DNA of 64,000 bases, from contig JAXLRF010000005.1 of NCBI GenBank assembly GCA_046331225.1, positions 310,001 through 374,000 of the forward strand. Direction: 5' to 3'. The stretch's first letter is position 1. Every line of letters begins with the position of its first letter. The notes beneath the pieces were generated by a model. That model searched no databases, was not told the DNA's origin, and was given only the letters and a program-made list of their open reading frames with translations. Shown here piece by piece: positions 1 through 7,736 of the stretch. This DNA is from VFMC01 sp046331225 (lineage in GTDB: Bacteria > Actinomycetota > Acidimicrobiia > Acidimicrobiales > Ilumatobacteraceae). The translations under genes and the position numbers were made by a program.

Positions 1-1146
1 GAGAACTTCACGTCGCCGGCGGTGATGAAGGCGGTCGGTTCGGCCCTCACCAACAAGTACGCCGAGGGCTATCCGGGCAAGCGCTACTACGGCGGCAACG
101 CCGTGGTCGACGACATCGAGGCACTCGCGATCTCGCGCGTCAAGGCGCTGTTCGGCGCCGACCACGCGAACGTGCAGCCGCACAGCGGCGCCAACGCCAA
201 CATGTGCGCCTACCAGGCGGTGCTCGACGCGGGCGACACGGTGCTCGGCCTGAGCCTCGACCACGGTGGTCACCTCACCCACGGCTCGCCGGTCAACGCG
301 AGCGGCAAGCTGTACCACTTCGTCGCCTACAAGGTCACCCCCGGCGACGAGCGCATCGACATGGACCAGGTGCGCGACCTCGCGCTCGAGCACCGCCCCA
401 AGCTGATCGTCGCCGGCACCACCAGCTATCCCCGGCGTCTCGACCCGGCCGCGTTCAAGTCGATCGCCGACGAGGTCGGTGCGATGTTCATGTTCGATGC
501 CGCGCACATCGCCGGTCTGATCGCCGGTGGCGTGCACCCCAACCCGGTGCCGTACGCCGACATCGTCACCTTCACCACGCACAAGACGCTCCGCGGTCCG
601 CGCGGTGGCTGCATCCTGTCGAAGGCCGAGCACGCCGCGGCGATCGACAAGGCGGTGTTCCCCGGCTGGCAGGGCGGCCCGCTCGAGCACGTGATCGCCG
701 GCAAGGCGGTCGCGTTCCACGAGGCCGCGCAGCCGAGCTTCGCCGACTACGCCCGCCAGATCGTGCTCAACGCGAGCGCGCTCGCCGACGCTCTGGTGCA
801 GCAGGGCTTCCGCCTCGTCAGCGGCGGCACCGACATCCACCTGATGGTCGTCGACCTGCGCCCGTTCGACGCCGACCTGTCGGGCAAGGAGGCCCAGTCG
901 GTGCTCGACGAGGCCGGCATCACGCTCAACAAGAACACGATCCCGGACGACCCGCGCAGCCCGTTCGTCACCAGCGGCGTGCGCATCGGTACCCCGTCGG
1001 TCACCACGCAGGGCATGAAGGAGCCCGAGATGACGCAGATCGCCGCGCTCATCGCGCGTGCACTTCGGCACCGCACCGACGCCGCCGAGCTGGCGGCCGT
1101 CAAGGCCGACGTCGCCGCGCTCTGCGGCCGCTTCCCGGCCTACTGA
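1..1146 (+). CDS. glyA: Serine hydroxymethyltransferase, 5' end outside window
   Basis: Cytosolic PLP enzyme that interconverts serine and glycine while charging tetrahydrofolate with a one-carbon unit. The reading frame is open from base 1 (first visible residues ENFTSP), so the start lies upstream; 381 residues are visible of a family that is usually about 415-430. The PLP-lysine motif TFTTHKTLRGPRGG is intact near visible residue 194, and the N-terminal NKYAEGYPGKRYYGG segment is typical. The stop at 1146 is followed 25 nt later by the start of a WecA-type transferase, the order seen upstream of ATP synthase genes in actinobacteria. The identification is secure. Confidence 0.97.
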   Translation, partial: ENFTSPAVMKAVGSALTNKYAEGYPGKRYYGGNAVVDDIEALAISRVKALFGADHANVQPHSGANANMCAYQAVLDAGDTVLGLSLDHGGHLTHGSPVNASGKLYHFVAYKVTPGDERIDMDQVRDLALEHRPKLIVAGTTSYPRRLDPAAFKSIADEVGAMFMFDAAHIAGLIAGGVHPNPVPYADIVTFTTHKTLRGPRGGCILSKAEHAAAIDKAVFPGWQGGPLEHVIAGKAVAFHEAAQPSFADYARQIVLNASALADALVQQGFRLVSGGTDIHLMVVDLRPFDADLSGKEAQSVLDEAGITLNKNTIPDDPRSPFVTSGVRIGTPSVTTQGMKEPEMTQIAALIARALRHRTDAAELAAVKADVAALCGRFPAY

Positions 1147-1171
1147 TCCGTCCGGCGAGGACCCCACCGTC

Positions 1172-2293
1172 GTGCCCGGCATCGGCGCCTACCTGATCAT
1201 CGGGGCCGTCGCCGCCGTCGTCACCTTCGTCGCCACGCCGCTGGTGAAGTGGCTCGCCACGCGCATCGGTTGGGTGTACGAGCCCAACGAGCGCACGGTG
1301 CACACGGTGCCGTTGCCCGACGTCGGTGGCATCGCACTGTTCGTCGGCTTCGTCGTCGCGTTCGCCCTGTCGCGACTGATGGACGGCTTCGACCCGTTGT
1401 TCGCACGCAACTCCGAACCGCTCGGCGTGCTCGCCGCCGCGTCGGTGATGTTCCTCGTCGGCCTCGTCGACGACGTGCGCGACATCTCGGCACCGGCCAA
1501 GGTGGCGGGCACCGTGGTGGCGGGCGCGATGCTCGTCAACTTCGGCGTGACGATGTTCTTGTTCCGCCTGCCGTTCCTCGGGGTCACCTACCTCGGCAAC
1601 GACTGGGTGCCGCTCGTGACGGTGCTGTGGATCCTCGGCATGAGCCAGGCGATCAACCTGATCGACGGCCTCGACGGGTTGGCCGCCGGCATCGTCGCGA
1701 TCGGCGCGTTCTCGTTCTTCCTCTACAGCCAGCACCTGAGCGATCAGGGGCTGTTGCTCGAGCCCAACATCGGACCGCTCATCGCGATCATCACCGTCGG
1801 CGTGTGCATCGGGTTCCTGCCACACAACTTCAACCCGGCACGCATCTTCATGGGCGACAGCGGGGCGCTGTTCCTCGGGCTGATGATGGCGGTCAGCACC
1901 AGCGTGGTCGGTGGCCGCGAGGCGCCGGGTCAGGTGGAGGAGTCGGCGGGTCAGGCGTACTTCTTCCTCGCGCCGCTGTTCATCCCGCTGTTCATCCTCG
2001 GCGTGCCGATCCTCGACACGCTCTGGGCGATCATCCGTCGCGCCCGCAGCGGCCGCGGTCTCGCCACCGCCGACAAGGGCCACCTACACCACCGGCTGAT
2101 GGAGATGGGGCACGGCCAGCGCCGCAGCGTGCTGATCCTGTGGGGCTGGACCGCGCTGCTCAGCGCGTTCGTGCTCTACCCGGTGATCACCGGCAGCGGT
2201 GTGTCGTACATCCCGGTGGGCGCGGCGATGCTCGGCCTCGCCCTCTACACGGTGCTGCACCCGCAGATCCGCCAACGCCGCGCCGGCGACTGA
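1172..2293 (+). CDS. wecA: UDP-GlcNAc/MurNAc-type polyprenyl-phosphate sugar-1-phosphate transferase (WecA/MraY superfamily)
   Basis: Integral membrane enzyme of 373 residues with about ten or eleven hydrophobic segments. It is predicted to transfer a sugar-1-phosphate from a UDP-sugar to decaprenyl/undecaprenyl phosphate, the first step of cell-wall polymer linkage or other envelope glycan synthesis. Signature motifs are present: the metal-binding LVDDVRD loop, NLIDGLDGLAAG, the GDSGALFLGL motif and the cytoplasmic histidine motif HLHHRLMEMGH. I chose GTG 1172 because GGCGAGG lies about 11 nt upstream and the hydrophobic N terminus starts there; the frame is open further 5' into glyA. Mycobacterium has the same neighbour order (wecA then atp genes). 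The exact sugar substrate cannot be told from sequence. Confidence 0.9.
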   Translation: MPGIGAYLIIGAVAAVVTFVATPLVKWLATRIGWVYEPNERTVHTVPLPDVGGIALFVGFVVAFALSRLMDGFDPLFARNSEPLGVLAAASVMFLVGLVDDVRDISAPAKVAGTVVAGAMLVNFGVTMFLFRLPFLGVTYLGNDWVPLVTVLWILGMSQAINLIDGLDGLAAGIVAIGAFSFFLYSQHLSDQGLLLEPNIGPLIAIITVGVCIGFLPHNFNPARIFMGDSGALFLGLMMAVSTSVVGGREAPGQVEESAGQAYFFLAPLFIPLFILGVPILDTLWAIIRRARSGRGLATADKGHLHHRLMEMGHGQRRSVLILWGWTALLSAFVLYPVITGSGVSYIPVGAAMLGLALYTVLHPQIRQRRAGD

Positions 2294-2334
2294 CCCACCG
2301 GCCGTGTTCGTCGGTGACGCAGCGCGGCTACGGT

Positions 2335-2364
2335 TTGGCGTCCGGCCACCGGTGTGGCTAGATT
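2335..2364 (+). promoter_or_regulatory. Probable promoter of the ATP synthase operon
   Basis: TTGGCG (2335-2340) and TAGATT (2359-2364) are separated by 18 bp, a good housekeeping sigma promoter. It lies in the only sizeable gap (2294-2414) before the atp genes. Transcription would start near 2371, leaving a 5' leader of about 45-80 nt depending on which atpI start is used. Confidence 0.6.
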
Positions 2365-2414
2365 GTGTTCGCGTTCACAAGCTCCCCGTGACCCGTCACG
2401 AGGGCTTCCACACA

Positions 2415-2804
2415 ATGTCGTGCCCCGTGAATCGCGCCCCAGGTCAGGACCCCGTGAGACTCGTTCCCCGCAACAAGCCGATCGACGCCGACGACAACAT
2501 CGGCCGCGGCATGGACTTCGCGCTGGTGACGCTCGTGTTCCTCGGGATCGGCTGGGGCATCGACCGGGCCGCCGGGACCCGACCGGTGTTCATGGTGGGT
2601 TGCGTCGTGTTCGCCGTCGTCGGCCAGTTCGTGCGCATGTACTACGCGTACGAGTCCCGCATGCAGGCCCACGAGACCGAACTCGCCGCCGAACGACAGG
2701 CCGCGCCTCGCGCCACGGTGGTGCTCGACGACCTCTCGTACGAGCCGCTGCAGATCCCGAGCGAGCGCGACACCCGCGACCAGCAGGACGAGGTCGACGC
2801 GTGA
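2415..2804 (+). CDS. AtpZ/AtpI-family protein, ATP synthase assembly factor
   Basis: Small protein of 129 residues with two hydrophobic helices (MDFALVTLVFLGIGWGIDR and a following VFMVGCVVFAVVGQF segment) and a hydrophilic tail, the layout of the AtpZ/AtpI (uncI) family encoded first in atp operons and thought to help c-ring assembly or ion supply. ATG 2415 has GAGGG 10 nt upstream. GTG 2454 (116 residues, AGGA 4 nt upstream) is an equally possible start and begins nearer the conserved part. The stop codon overlaps the next start by 4 nt (GTGA at 2801), so the two are translationally coupled. The sequence is weakly conserved and the assignment leans on context. Confidence 0.72.
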   Translation: MSCPVNRAPGQDPVRLVPRNKPIDADDNIGRGMDFALVTLVFLGIGWGIDRAAGTRPVFMVGCVVFAVVGQFVRMYYAYESRMQAHETELAAERQAAPRATVVLDDLSYEPLQIPSERDTRDQQDEVDA

Positions 2805-3265
2805 ACCAGCCGACGCCGATGCTCACCCGGCTCGAGGGCCCCTCGACCGAGGTCGCGATCTCGAAGGACCTCGTGCGCCGCGGCCTCATCGTCGCCCCCG
2901 TGCTCGTCGCGATCTGCGGCGTCATCTGGGGTCTCGACGGCGTCTGGTCGAGCCTCTACGCCATCGCCCTCGTCCTCGTGAACTTCGCGCTCGCCGCCGC
3001 GATCGTCGCGGCCACCGCTCGCATCAGCCTCGGGCTGATGATGGGTGGGGTGCTCTTCGGTTACCTCATCCGCCTCGGCCTGATCTTCCTGGCCGTGTTC
3101 CTCGTCCGGGACGCCGACTGGATTTCACTTCCGGCCCTCGGAGCGACCATCATCGTCACGCACCTCGGGCTCCTGCTCTGGGAGCTCAAGTTCGTGGCGA
3201 TCTCCCTCGCCCATCCCGGCCTCAAGCCCACGGCTCCCGGCCAGGCAAAGACCGCCCGCCCGTAA
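2801..3265 (+). CDS. Small membrane protein of the ATP synthase operon (second AtpI-like / Rv1303-type)
   Basis: A 154-residue protein with four predicted transmembrane helices (two early, around residues 27-65, then LMMGGVLFGYLIRLGLIFLA and a last helix near THLGLLLWELK). It sits between the atpZ-like gene and atpB, the place occupied by Rv1303 or atpI in other actinobacteria. The GTG start overlaps the previous stop as GTGA, so a longer upstream frame is not used. It is probably an accessory factor for Fo assembly; no catalytic motif is visible and no biochemical role is claimed. Subunit a follows 24 nt later. Confidence 0.7.
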   Translation: MNQPTPMLTRLEGPSTEVAISKDLVRRGLIVAPVLVAICGVIWGLDGVWSSLYAIALVLVNFALAAAIVAATARISLGLMMGGVLFGYLIRLGLIFLAVFLVRDADWISLPALGATIIVTHLGLLLWELKFVAISLAHPGLKPTAPGQAKTARP

Positions 3266-3289
3266 CACTCACACAGGAACGGATCCAAC

Positions 3290-4057
3290 GTGCTCGCAGA
3301 ATCCTTCGAGTTCCCGGAGATCAACTCCATCCTGCGCTGGCAGGACTTCTTCACGTCGTTCAACAAGATCGCGTTGATCGCCGTGGCCGCAGCCCTGATC
3401 GGCATCGTCGTGTTCCTCCTCGCGGGCAACAAGGACGCCAAGGTCGCTCCCAAGGGCGTGCGCAACCTCGCCGAGACCACGGTCGAGTTCATCGAGGACG
3501 GCATCGTCATGCAGACGATGGGCAAGAGCGGCCTCGGCTGGACCCCGTTCCTGCTCAGCCTCTTCGTCTTCATCTACCTCTGCAACGTGCCGGGCATCAT
3601 CCCGTTCCTGCAGATGCCGGCCACCGCCCGCATGGCGATCCCGATGTTCCTCGCCCTGCTCGTGTGGGTCGTCTACAACGGCGTCGGCTTCAAGCACCAG
3701 GGCATCGCCTACCTCACCCACACCATCTGGCCCCCCGGGGTGCCGGTGGCCCTCAAGCCGCTCGTGGGCGTCATCGAGTTCATCTCGAACATCATCGTCC
3801 GCCCGTTCTCGCTGACGGTCCGACTCTTCGCCAACATGCTGGCCGGTCACATCCTGCTGGTCACCTTCGCACTGCTCACCCAGTCGCTGATCACCGCCGA
3901 GACCAAGGTGCTGCTGCTGAAGCCGATGGCCGTGCTGCCGTTCTTCATGCTCGTGTTCCTCACGGCCTTCGAGGTGCTCGTCGCCTTCCTGCAGGCCTAC
4001 ATCTTCACGATCCTCACCGCCGTGTACATCGGTGGCGCTGCTCACCCCGAGCACTGA
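3290..4057 (+). CDS. atpB: ATP synthase Fo subunit a
   Basis: Stator membrane subunit (255 residues) that forms the two proton half-channels against the c-ring. The essential arginine motif is intact in SLTVRLFANMLAGHI, and the preceding NIIVRPFSLTV helix and the C-terminal LVAFLQAYIFTILTAVYIGG helix are typical. The start is GTG 3290 with AGGAA 10-12 nt upstream. Length matches actinobacterial homologues. It is third in the operon and is followed after 56 nt by the c subunit gene. Confidence 0.97.
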   Translation: MLAESFEFPEINSILRWQDFFTSFNKIALIAVAAALIGIVVFLLAGNKDAKVAPKGVRNLAETTVEFIEDGIVMQTMGKSGLGWTPFLLSLFVFIYLCNVPGIIPFLQMPATARMAIPMFLALLVWVVYNGVGFKHQGIAYLTHTIWPPGVPVALKPLVGVIEFISNIIVRPFSLTVRLFANMLAGHILLVTFALLTQSLITAETKVLLLKPMAVLPFFMLVFLTAFEVLVAFLQAYIFTILTAVYIGGAAHPEH

Positions 4058-4113
4058 TCGATCGTCCGACCCTTCTCCACATCCCAGAACCACTCACAGG
4101 AGACAGCAATCCC

Positions 4114-4386
4114 ATGGAAGCTTTCGCCCACCTCGCCGCCGCCACCGGGCTCGACGCCGACGGCTACAAGGCCGGTCAGGCCGCCAGCTCGGCCGGTTTC
4201 GCCTACGGCCTCGCGGCCATCGGCCCCGGCATCGGCATCGGTTACCTCGTCGGCAAGTCGGTCGAGGCCATGGCCCGCCAGCCCGAGGCCGCCGGCATGG
4301 TGCGTACCACCATGTTCCTCGGCATCGCCTTCACCGAGGCCCTCGCCCTCATCGGCTTCGTGGTCTTCATCCTCATCGGTCTCTGA
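4114..4386 (+). CDS. atpE: ATP synthase Fo subunit c
   Basis: Proteolipid of 90 residues that builds the rotor ring. Two hydrophobic hairpin helices flank the polar loop ARQPEAAG. The first helix has the glycine-rich GPGIGIGYLVG packing motif and the second holds the ion-binding carboxylate Glu75 in AFTEALALIG. The lack of an added Gln in helix 1 favours protons over sodium as coupling ion (inference). The N terminus is somewhat longer than the usual 75-80 residues. The start ATG is preceded by a strong AGGAG site 9-13 nt upstream, as expected for a subunit made in excess. Confidence 0.97.
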   Translation: MEAFAHLAAATGLDADGYKAGQAASSAGFAYGLAAIGPGIGIGYLVGKSVEAMARQPEAAGMVRTTMFLGIAFTEALALIGFVVFILIGL

Positions 4387-4447
4387 CCGTTCCTGAGATC
4401 ACGTCCACGTCCGAACTCGTCTGTGCACCCACCCGAATGGAGCTGAT

Positions 4448-5005
4448 GTGTTGACAGCCGTCAATCATCTCCAGGGGCTCGCCGTCCGTCTCGCCACCGA
4501 AGCCGGTGCCGAGGTGAAGGAAGGGCCCGGTCCGATCGTCCCCGAGGTGAAAGAACTCATCTGGGGCGCCGGATCGTTCATCGTCTTCGCCCTCTTGATG
4601 CGGTTCTACCTGTTCCCGCGCCTGAAGAAGGGGATGGACGCCCGCTACGCCGGCATCCGCGCCGATCACGAGCAGGCCGACGCCGAGCGTGCCTCCGCAC
4701 GCAAGGAGGTCGCCGACTACGAAGCCCAGCTCGCCGCCGTCAAGGCGGAGGCCGCGGCCAAGGTCGACGCCGCCCGGCAGACGCTCGAGGCCGAGCGCCA
4801 GGAGGCACTCGCCGGGCTCAACGCCCGTCTCGCCGACAAGCGCGCCGCTGCGGCCGCCCAGGCCGAGGCGGCGAAGGCCGCGGTGCGCGACCAGATCCAC
4901 GCGGCGGTCGCCGACGTGGCCGGTCGAGCGGGTGAGCTCGCGACGGGACGTACGCCCGATGCGACCGTGGTCGCCCGAGTCGTGAGCGAGGTGATGGCGC
5001 GATGA
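4448..5005 (+). CDS. atpF: ATP synthase Fo subunit b
   Basis: Peripheral-stalk subunit of 185 residues: a single N-terminal membrane helix (about residues 38-58, GAGSFIVFALLMRFYLFPR) and a long Ala/Glu/Lys/Arg-rich helix predicted to dimerise. GTG 4448 is preceded by GGAG about 5 nt away; a TTG directly follows and could also serve. Its last four bases overlap the start of a second b-type gene (ATGA at 5002). The first 37 residues before the membrane helix are longer than in E. coli b. Confidence 0.93.
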   Translation: MLTAVNHLQGLAVRLATEAGAEVKEGPGPIVPEVKELIWGAGSFIVFALLMRFYLFPRLKKGMDARYAGIRADHEQADAERASARKEVADYEAQLAAVKAEAAAKVDAARQTLEAERQEALAGLNARLADKRAAAAAQAEAAKAAVRDQIHAAVADVAGRAGELATGRTPDATVVARVVSEVMAR

Positions 5006-5571
5006 GTGTTCTGGGAACCATCGTCCGCCTCGCCGGCGGCGAGGAGCTGCACTTCGACAGCGAGGGCATCGTCACGCACAGCCCGCTGCTGCCGGAGACG
5101 GCCGAGATCATCTGGGGCGGGCTCGCCTCGCTGATCATCTTCGGGTTGCTCGTCAAGTTCGCCGGTCCGGCGATCAAGAAGAGCCTCGCCGCTCGCACCG
5201 AGCGGATCCAGAAGGAACTCGACGGCGCCGCGGAGGCCAAGTCCACCGCTGCCGCCGAGGCCTCGCAGATCCGCCAGGCCAAGGGCGACATCCAGGGCGA
5301 GCGTGCCCGCCTCCTCGCCGAGGCCGACGCCCAGGCGGCGACGGTCCTCGAGGACGGCCGCGCCCGCCTGGCGCAGGAGCTCGCCGACATGGAGGCACGA
5401 GCCGACGCCGAGATCGCCGCCGCGGGCAGCCGCGTCGGTGACGAACTGCGGGCCGAGATCGCCCGCCTGTCGAACGCCGCCGTCGACCACGTGGTCACCG
5501 GCTCGCTCGACGACGCGACCCAGCAGGAGCTCATCGAGAGCTTCATCGCACGAGTGGGGGCTGCCAAGTGA
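5002..5571 (+). CDS. Second ATP synthase b-type subunit (b-prime)
   Basis: A 189-residue second stalk subunit: a membrane helix around residues 33-52 (IIWGGLASLIIFGLLVKFAG) and then a long charged coiled-coil rich in Ala, Glu and Arg. The overall plan repeats that of the upstream b gene but the sequence differs clearly, so it is a b/b' pair and not a recent duplicate. It overlaps the preceding gene by 4 nt (ATGA) and the delta gene by 4 nt (GTGA at 5568). Mycobacteria encode this second b and delta as one fused protein; here they are adjacent overlapping genes. The last residues, FIARVGAAK, end just before delta begins. Confidence 0.9.
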   Translation: MSVLGTIVRLAGGEELHFDSEGIVTHSPLLPETAEIIWGGLASLIIFGLLVKFAGPAIKKSLAARTERIQKELDGAAEAKSTAAAEASQIRQAKGDIQGERARLLAEADAQAATVLEDGRARLAQELADMEARADAEIAAAGSRVGDELRAEIARLSNAAVDHVVTGSLDDATQQELIESFIARVGAAK

Positions 5572-6095
5572 GCGACAACCGCATCGACGGATACGCACGG
5601 GCACTGTTCGAGGTCGCCCGCGCCGAGGGCACCCTCGACGAGGTCGAAGACGAGCTGTTCCGGTTCGCCCGCAGCTACGAGTCGTCCGACGCGCTGCGCA
5701 ACGCCCTCACCGACGAGCAGATCCCGGCCGGCAAGCGCCAGGCGATCGTCGAGGACCTCCTCGGTGGCAAGGCCACCAGCACCACGATCCAGCTCGTCAG
5801 CATGGTGGTCGGATCGGGCCGCGGACGCGACCTCCCGGCGATCATCGACAAGCTCGTCGCTCGGGCCTCGTCGGCGAAGAACCTCGAGCTCGCCGAGGTC
5901 CGTACCGCCGTCGCCCTCACCCCGGACCAGGAGACCCGTCTCGCCGCCGCGCTGGCGAACGCCACGGGCAAGCAGGTCAACGTCAAGGTGGTCGTCGACC
6001 CGTCGATCCTCGGCGGCGTGGTGGCCACGATCGGCGACACCGTCATCGACGGCAGCGTCCGTACCCGCATCGACCAGTTGAAGTCGCGTCTGTAG
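5568..6095 (+). CDS. atpH: ATP synthase F1 subunit delta
   Basis: A 175-residue OSCP/delta protein linking the peripheral stalk to the crown of the F1 hexamer. The N-terminal helical domain begins RIDGYARALFEVARAEG, and the C-terminal domain ends with the conserved DPSILGGVVATIGDTVIDGS segment. The GTG start lies inside the stop of the upstream b' gene, so translation is coupled. It is a free-standing delta of normal length, unlike the b-delta fusion of mycobacteria. The atpA gene follows after 37 nt. Confidence 0.95.
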   Translation: MSDNRIDGYARALFEVARAEGTLDEVEDELFRFARSYESSDALRNALTDEQIPAGKRQAIVEDLLGGKATSTTIQLVSMVVGSGRGRDLPAIIDKLVARASSAKNLELAEVRTAVALTPDQETRLAAALANATGKQVNVKVVVDPSILGGVVATIGDTVIDGSVRTRIDQLKSRL

Positions 6096-6132
6096 AGCGC
6101 GTGAGCCCGAGAAGACAAGGAACACCAGGACC

Positions 6133-7734
6133 ATGGCAGAACTCACGCTGAGCGCCGGCGACATCGCTGCGGCGCTGAAGAAGAACCTCGAGGGCTTCGC
6201 GCCCTCGCTCGAGGCCCGCACCGTCGGACGCGTCACGGAGATCGGCGACGGCATCGCCCGCGTCAGCGGCCTGCCCGACTGCGCCGTGAACGAGCTCCTC
6301 GAGTTCGAGGACGGCTCGGTCGGCCTCGCGCTCAACCTCGACGAGGAGTCGATCGGCGCCGTCGTGCTCGGCAACGCCGACGCGATCGAAGAGGGTCAGA
6401 CCGTCAAGGCGACCGGCCGCATCCTCTCGGTGCCGGTGGGCGACGCGATGCTCGGCCGCGTGGTCAACGCGCTCGGCCAGCCGATCGACGGCCGCGGCGA
6501 CATCATCGGTGGCATCGAGCGCCGCGTCGAGATCCAGGCGCCCGGCATCATGGGTCGCAAGCCCGTGCACGAGCCGCTGCAGACCGGCATCAAGGCCATC
6601 GACGCCATGACCCCGATCGGCCGTGGCCAGCGCCAGCTGATCATCGGCGACCGCAAGACGGGCAAGACCACCGTCGCGATCGACGCGATCATCAACCAGC
6701 GCGGCCTCGGCGTGAAGTGCATCTACGTCGCCATCGGCCAGAAGGGCTCCACGGTCGCCCAGACCGTCGAGACCCTGCGCCAGTACGGCGCCCTCGAGTA
6801 CACCGTCGTCGTGGCCGCCCCGGCCAGCGACCCGGCGCCGTTCAAGTACCTCGCCCCCTACGGCGGCTGCGCCATGGGCCAGCACTGGATGGAGAACGGT
6901 GAGCACGCGCTCATCGTGTACGACGACCTCTCGAAGCAGGCCGAGGCCTACCGTCAGGTGTCGCTGCTGCTCCGCCGTCCCCCGGGCCGCGAGGCGTACC
7001 CCGGCGACGTGTTCTACCTGCACAGCCGTCTGCTCGAGCGTGCCGCCAAGCTCTCCGACGAGCGCGGCGCCGGTTCGCTCACCGCCCTCCCGGTCATCGA
7101 GACCAAGGCCGGCGACGTGTCGGCGTACATCCCCACCAACGTGATCTCGATCACCGACGGCCAGGTGTACCTGCAGGACAACCTCTTCAAGTCGGGTGTG
7201 CGCCCGGCCGTCGACGTGGGCATCTCGGTGTCGCGCGTGGGTGGTGCGGCGCAGATCAAGGCGATGAAGAGCGTGTCGGGCACCCTGAAGCTCGACCTCG
7301 CCCAGTTCCGTGAGCTCGAGGCGTTCGCGACCTTCGGCTCCGAGCTCGACGCGATCTCGAAGGCCCAGCTCGAGCGTGGCTACCGCCTGGTCGAGCTGCT
7401 GAAGCAGCCGCTCAACAGCCCGCTGCCGGTCGAGGAGCAGATCGTGTCGGTGTTCGCCGGCACCAAGGGCTACCTCGACAGCCTGCCCGTCAACGAGGTC
7501 CGCCGGTTCGAGAGCGAGCTGCTCGAGCACATGCGCTCGAGCCAGGGCGGTCTGCTGGCCGCCATGCGCAGCAACCCCAAGGCCGACGTGCCGGGCGAGC
7601 TCGGTGACATCATCGCCGCCTTCAAGGAGCGCTTCGTCGCCGCCCTCGCGAGCGGCAAGGTCGCCGACCCGTCGGCCACCGATGCCGAGGCCCTCGGCGA
7701 CGCCCAGAGCGCCAAGACGCTCGCGACGGAGTAG
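6133..7734 (+). CDS. atpA: ATP synthase F1 subunit alpha
   Basis: Regulatory nucleotide-binding subunit of F1, 533 residues. The P-loop GDRKTGKTT and the following VAIDAIINQ helix are intact, as are the IYVAIGQKGSTVA and ISITDGQVYLQ segments. ATG 6133 lies behind AAGGA at 6117-6121, with a second AGGA 3 nt before the ATG. The protein runs slightly past the usual C terminus with a short polar tail (ADPSATDAEALGDAQSAK). Only 2 nt separate its stop from the gamma subunit start. Confidence 0.98.
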   Translation: MAELTLSAGDIAAALKKNLEGFAPSLEARTVGRVTEIGDGIARVSGLPDCAVNELLEFEDGSVGLALNLDEESIGAVVLGNADAIEEGQTVKATGRILSVPVGDAMLGRVVNALGQPIDGRGDIIGGIERRVEIQAPGIMGRKPVHEPLQTGIKAIDAMTPIGRGQRQLIIGDRKTGKTTVAIDAIINQRGLGVKCIYVAIGQKGSTVAQTVETLRQYGALEYTVVVAAPASDPAPFKYLAPYGGCAMGQHWMENGEHALIVYDDLSKQAEAYRQVSLLLRRPPGREAYPGDVFYLHSRLLERAAKLSDERGAGSLTALPVIETKAGDVSAYIPTNVISITDGQVYLQDNLFKSGVRPAVDVGISVSRVGGAAQIKAMKSVSGTLKLDLAQFRELEAFATFGSELDAISKAQLERGYRLVELLKQPLNSPLPVEEQIVSVFAGTKGYLDSLPVNEVRRFESELLEHMRSSQGGLLAAMRSNPKADVPGELGDIIAAFKERFVAALASGKVADPSATDAEALGDAQSAKTLATE

Positions 7735-7736
7735 TC

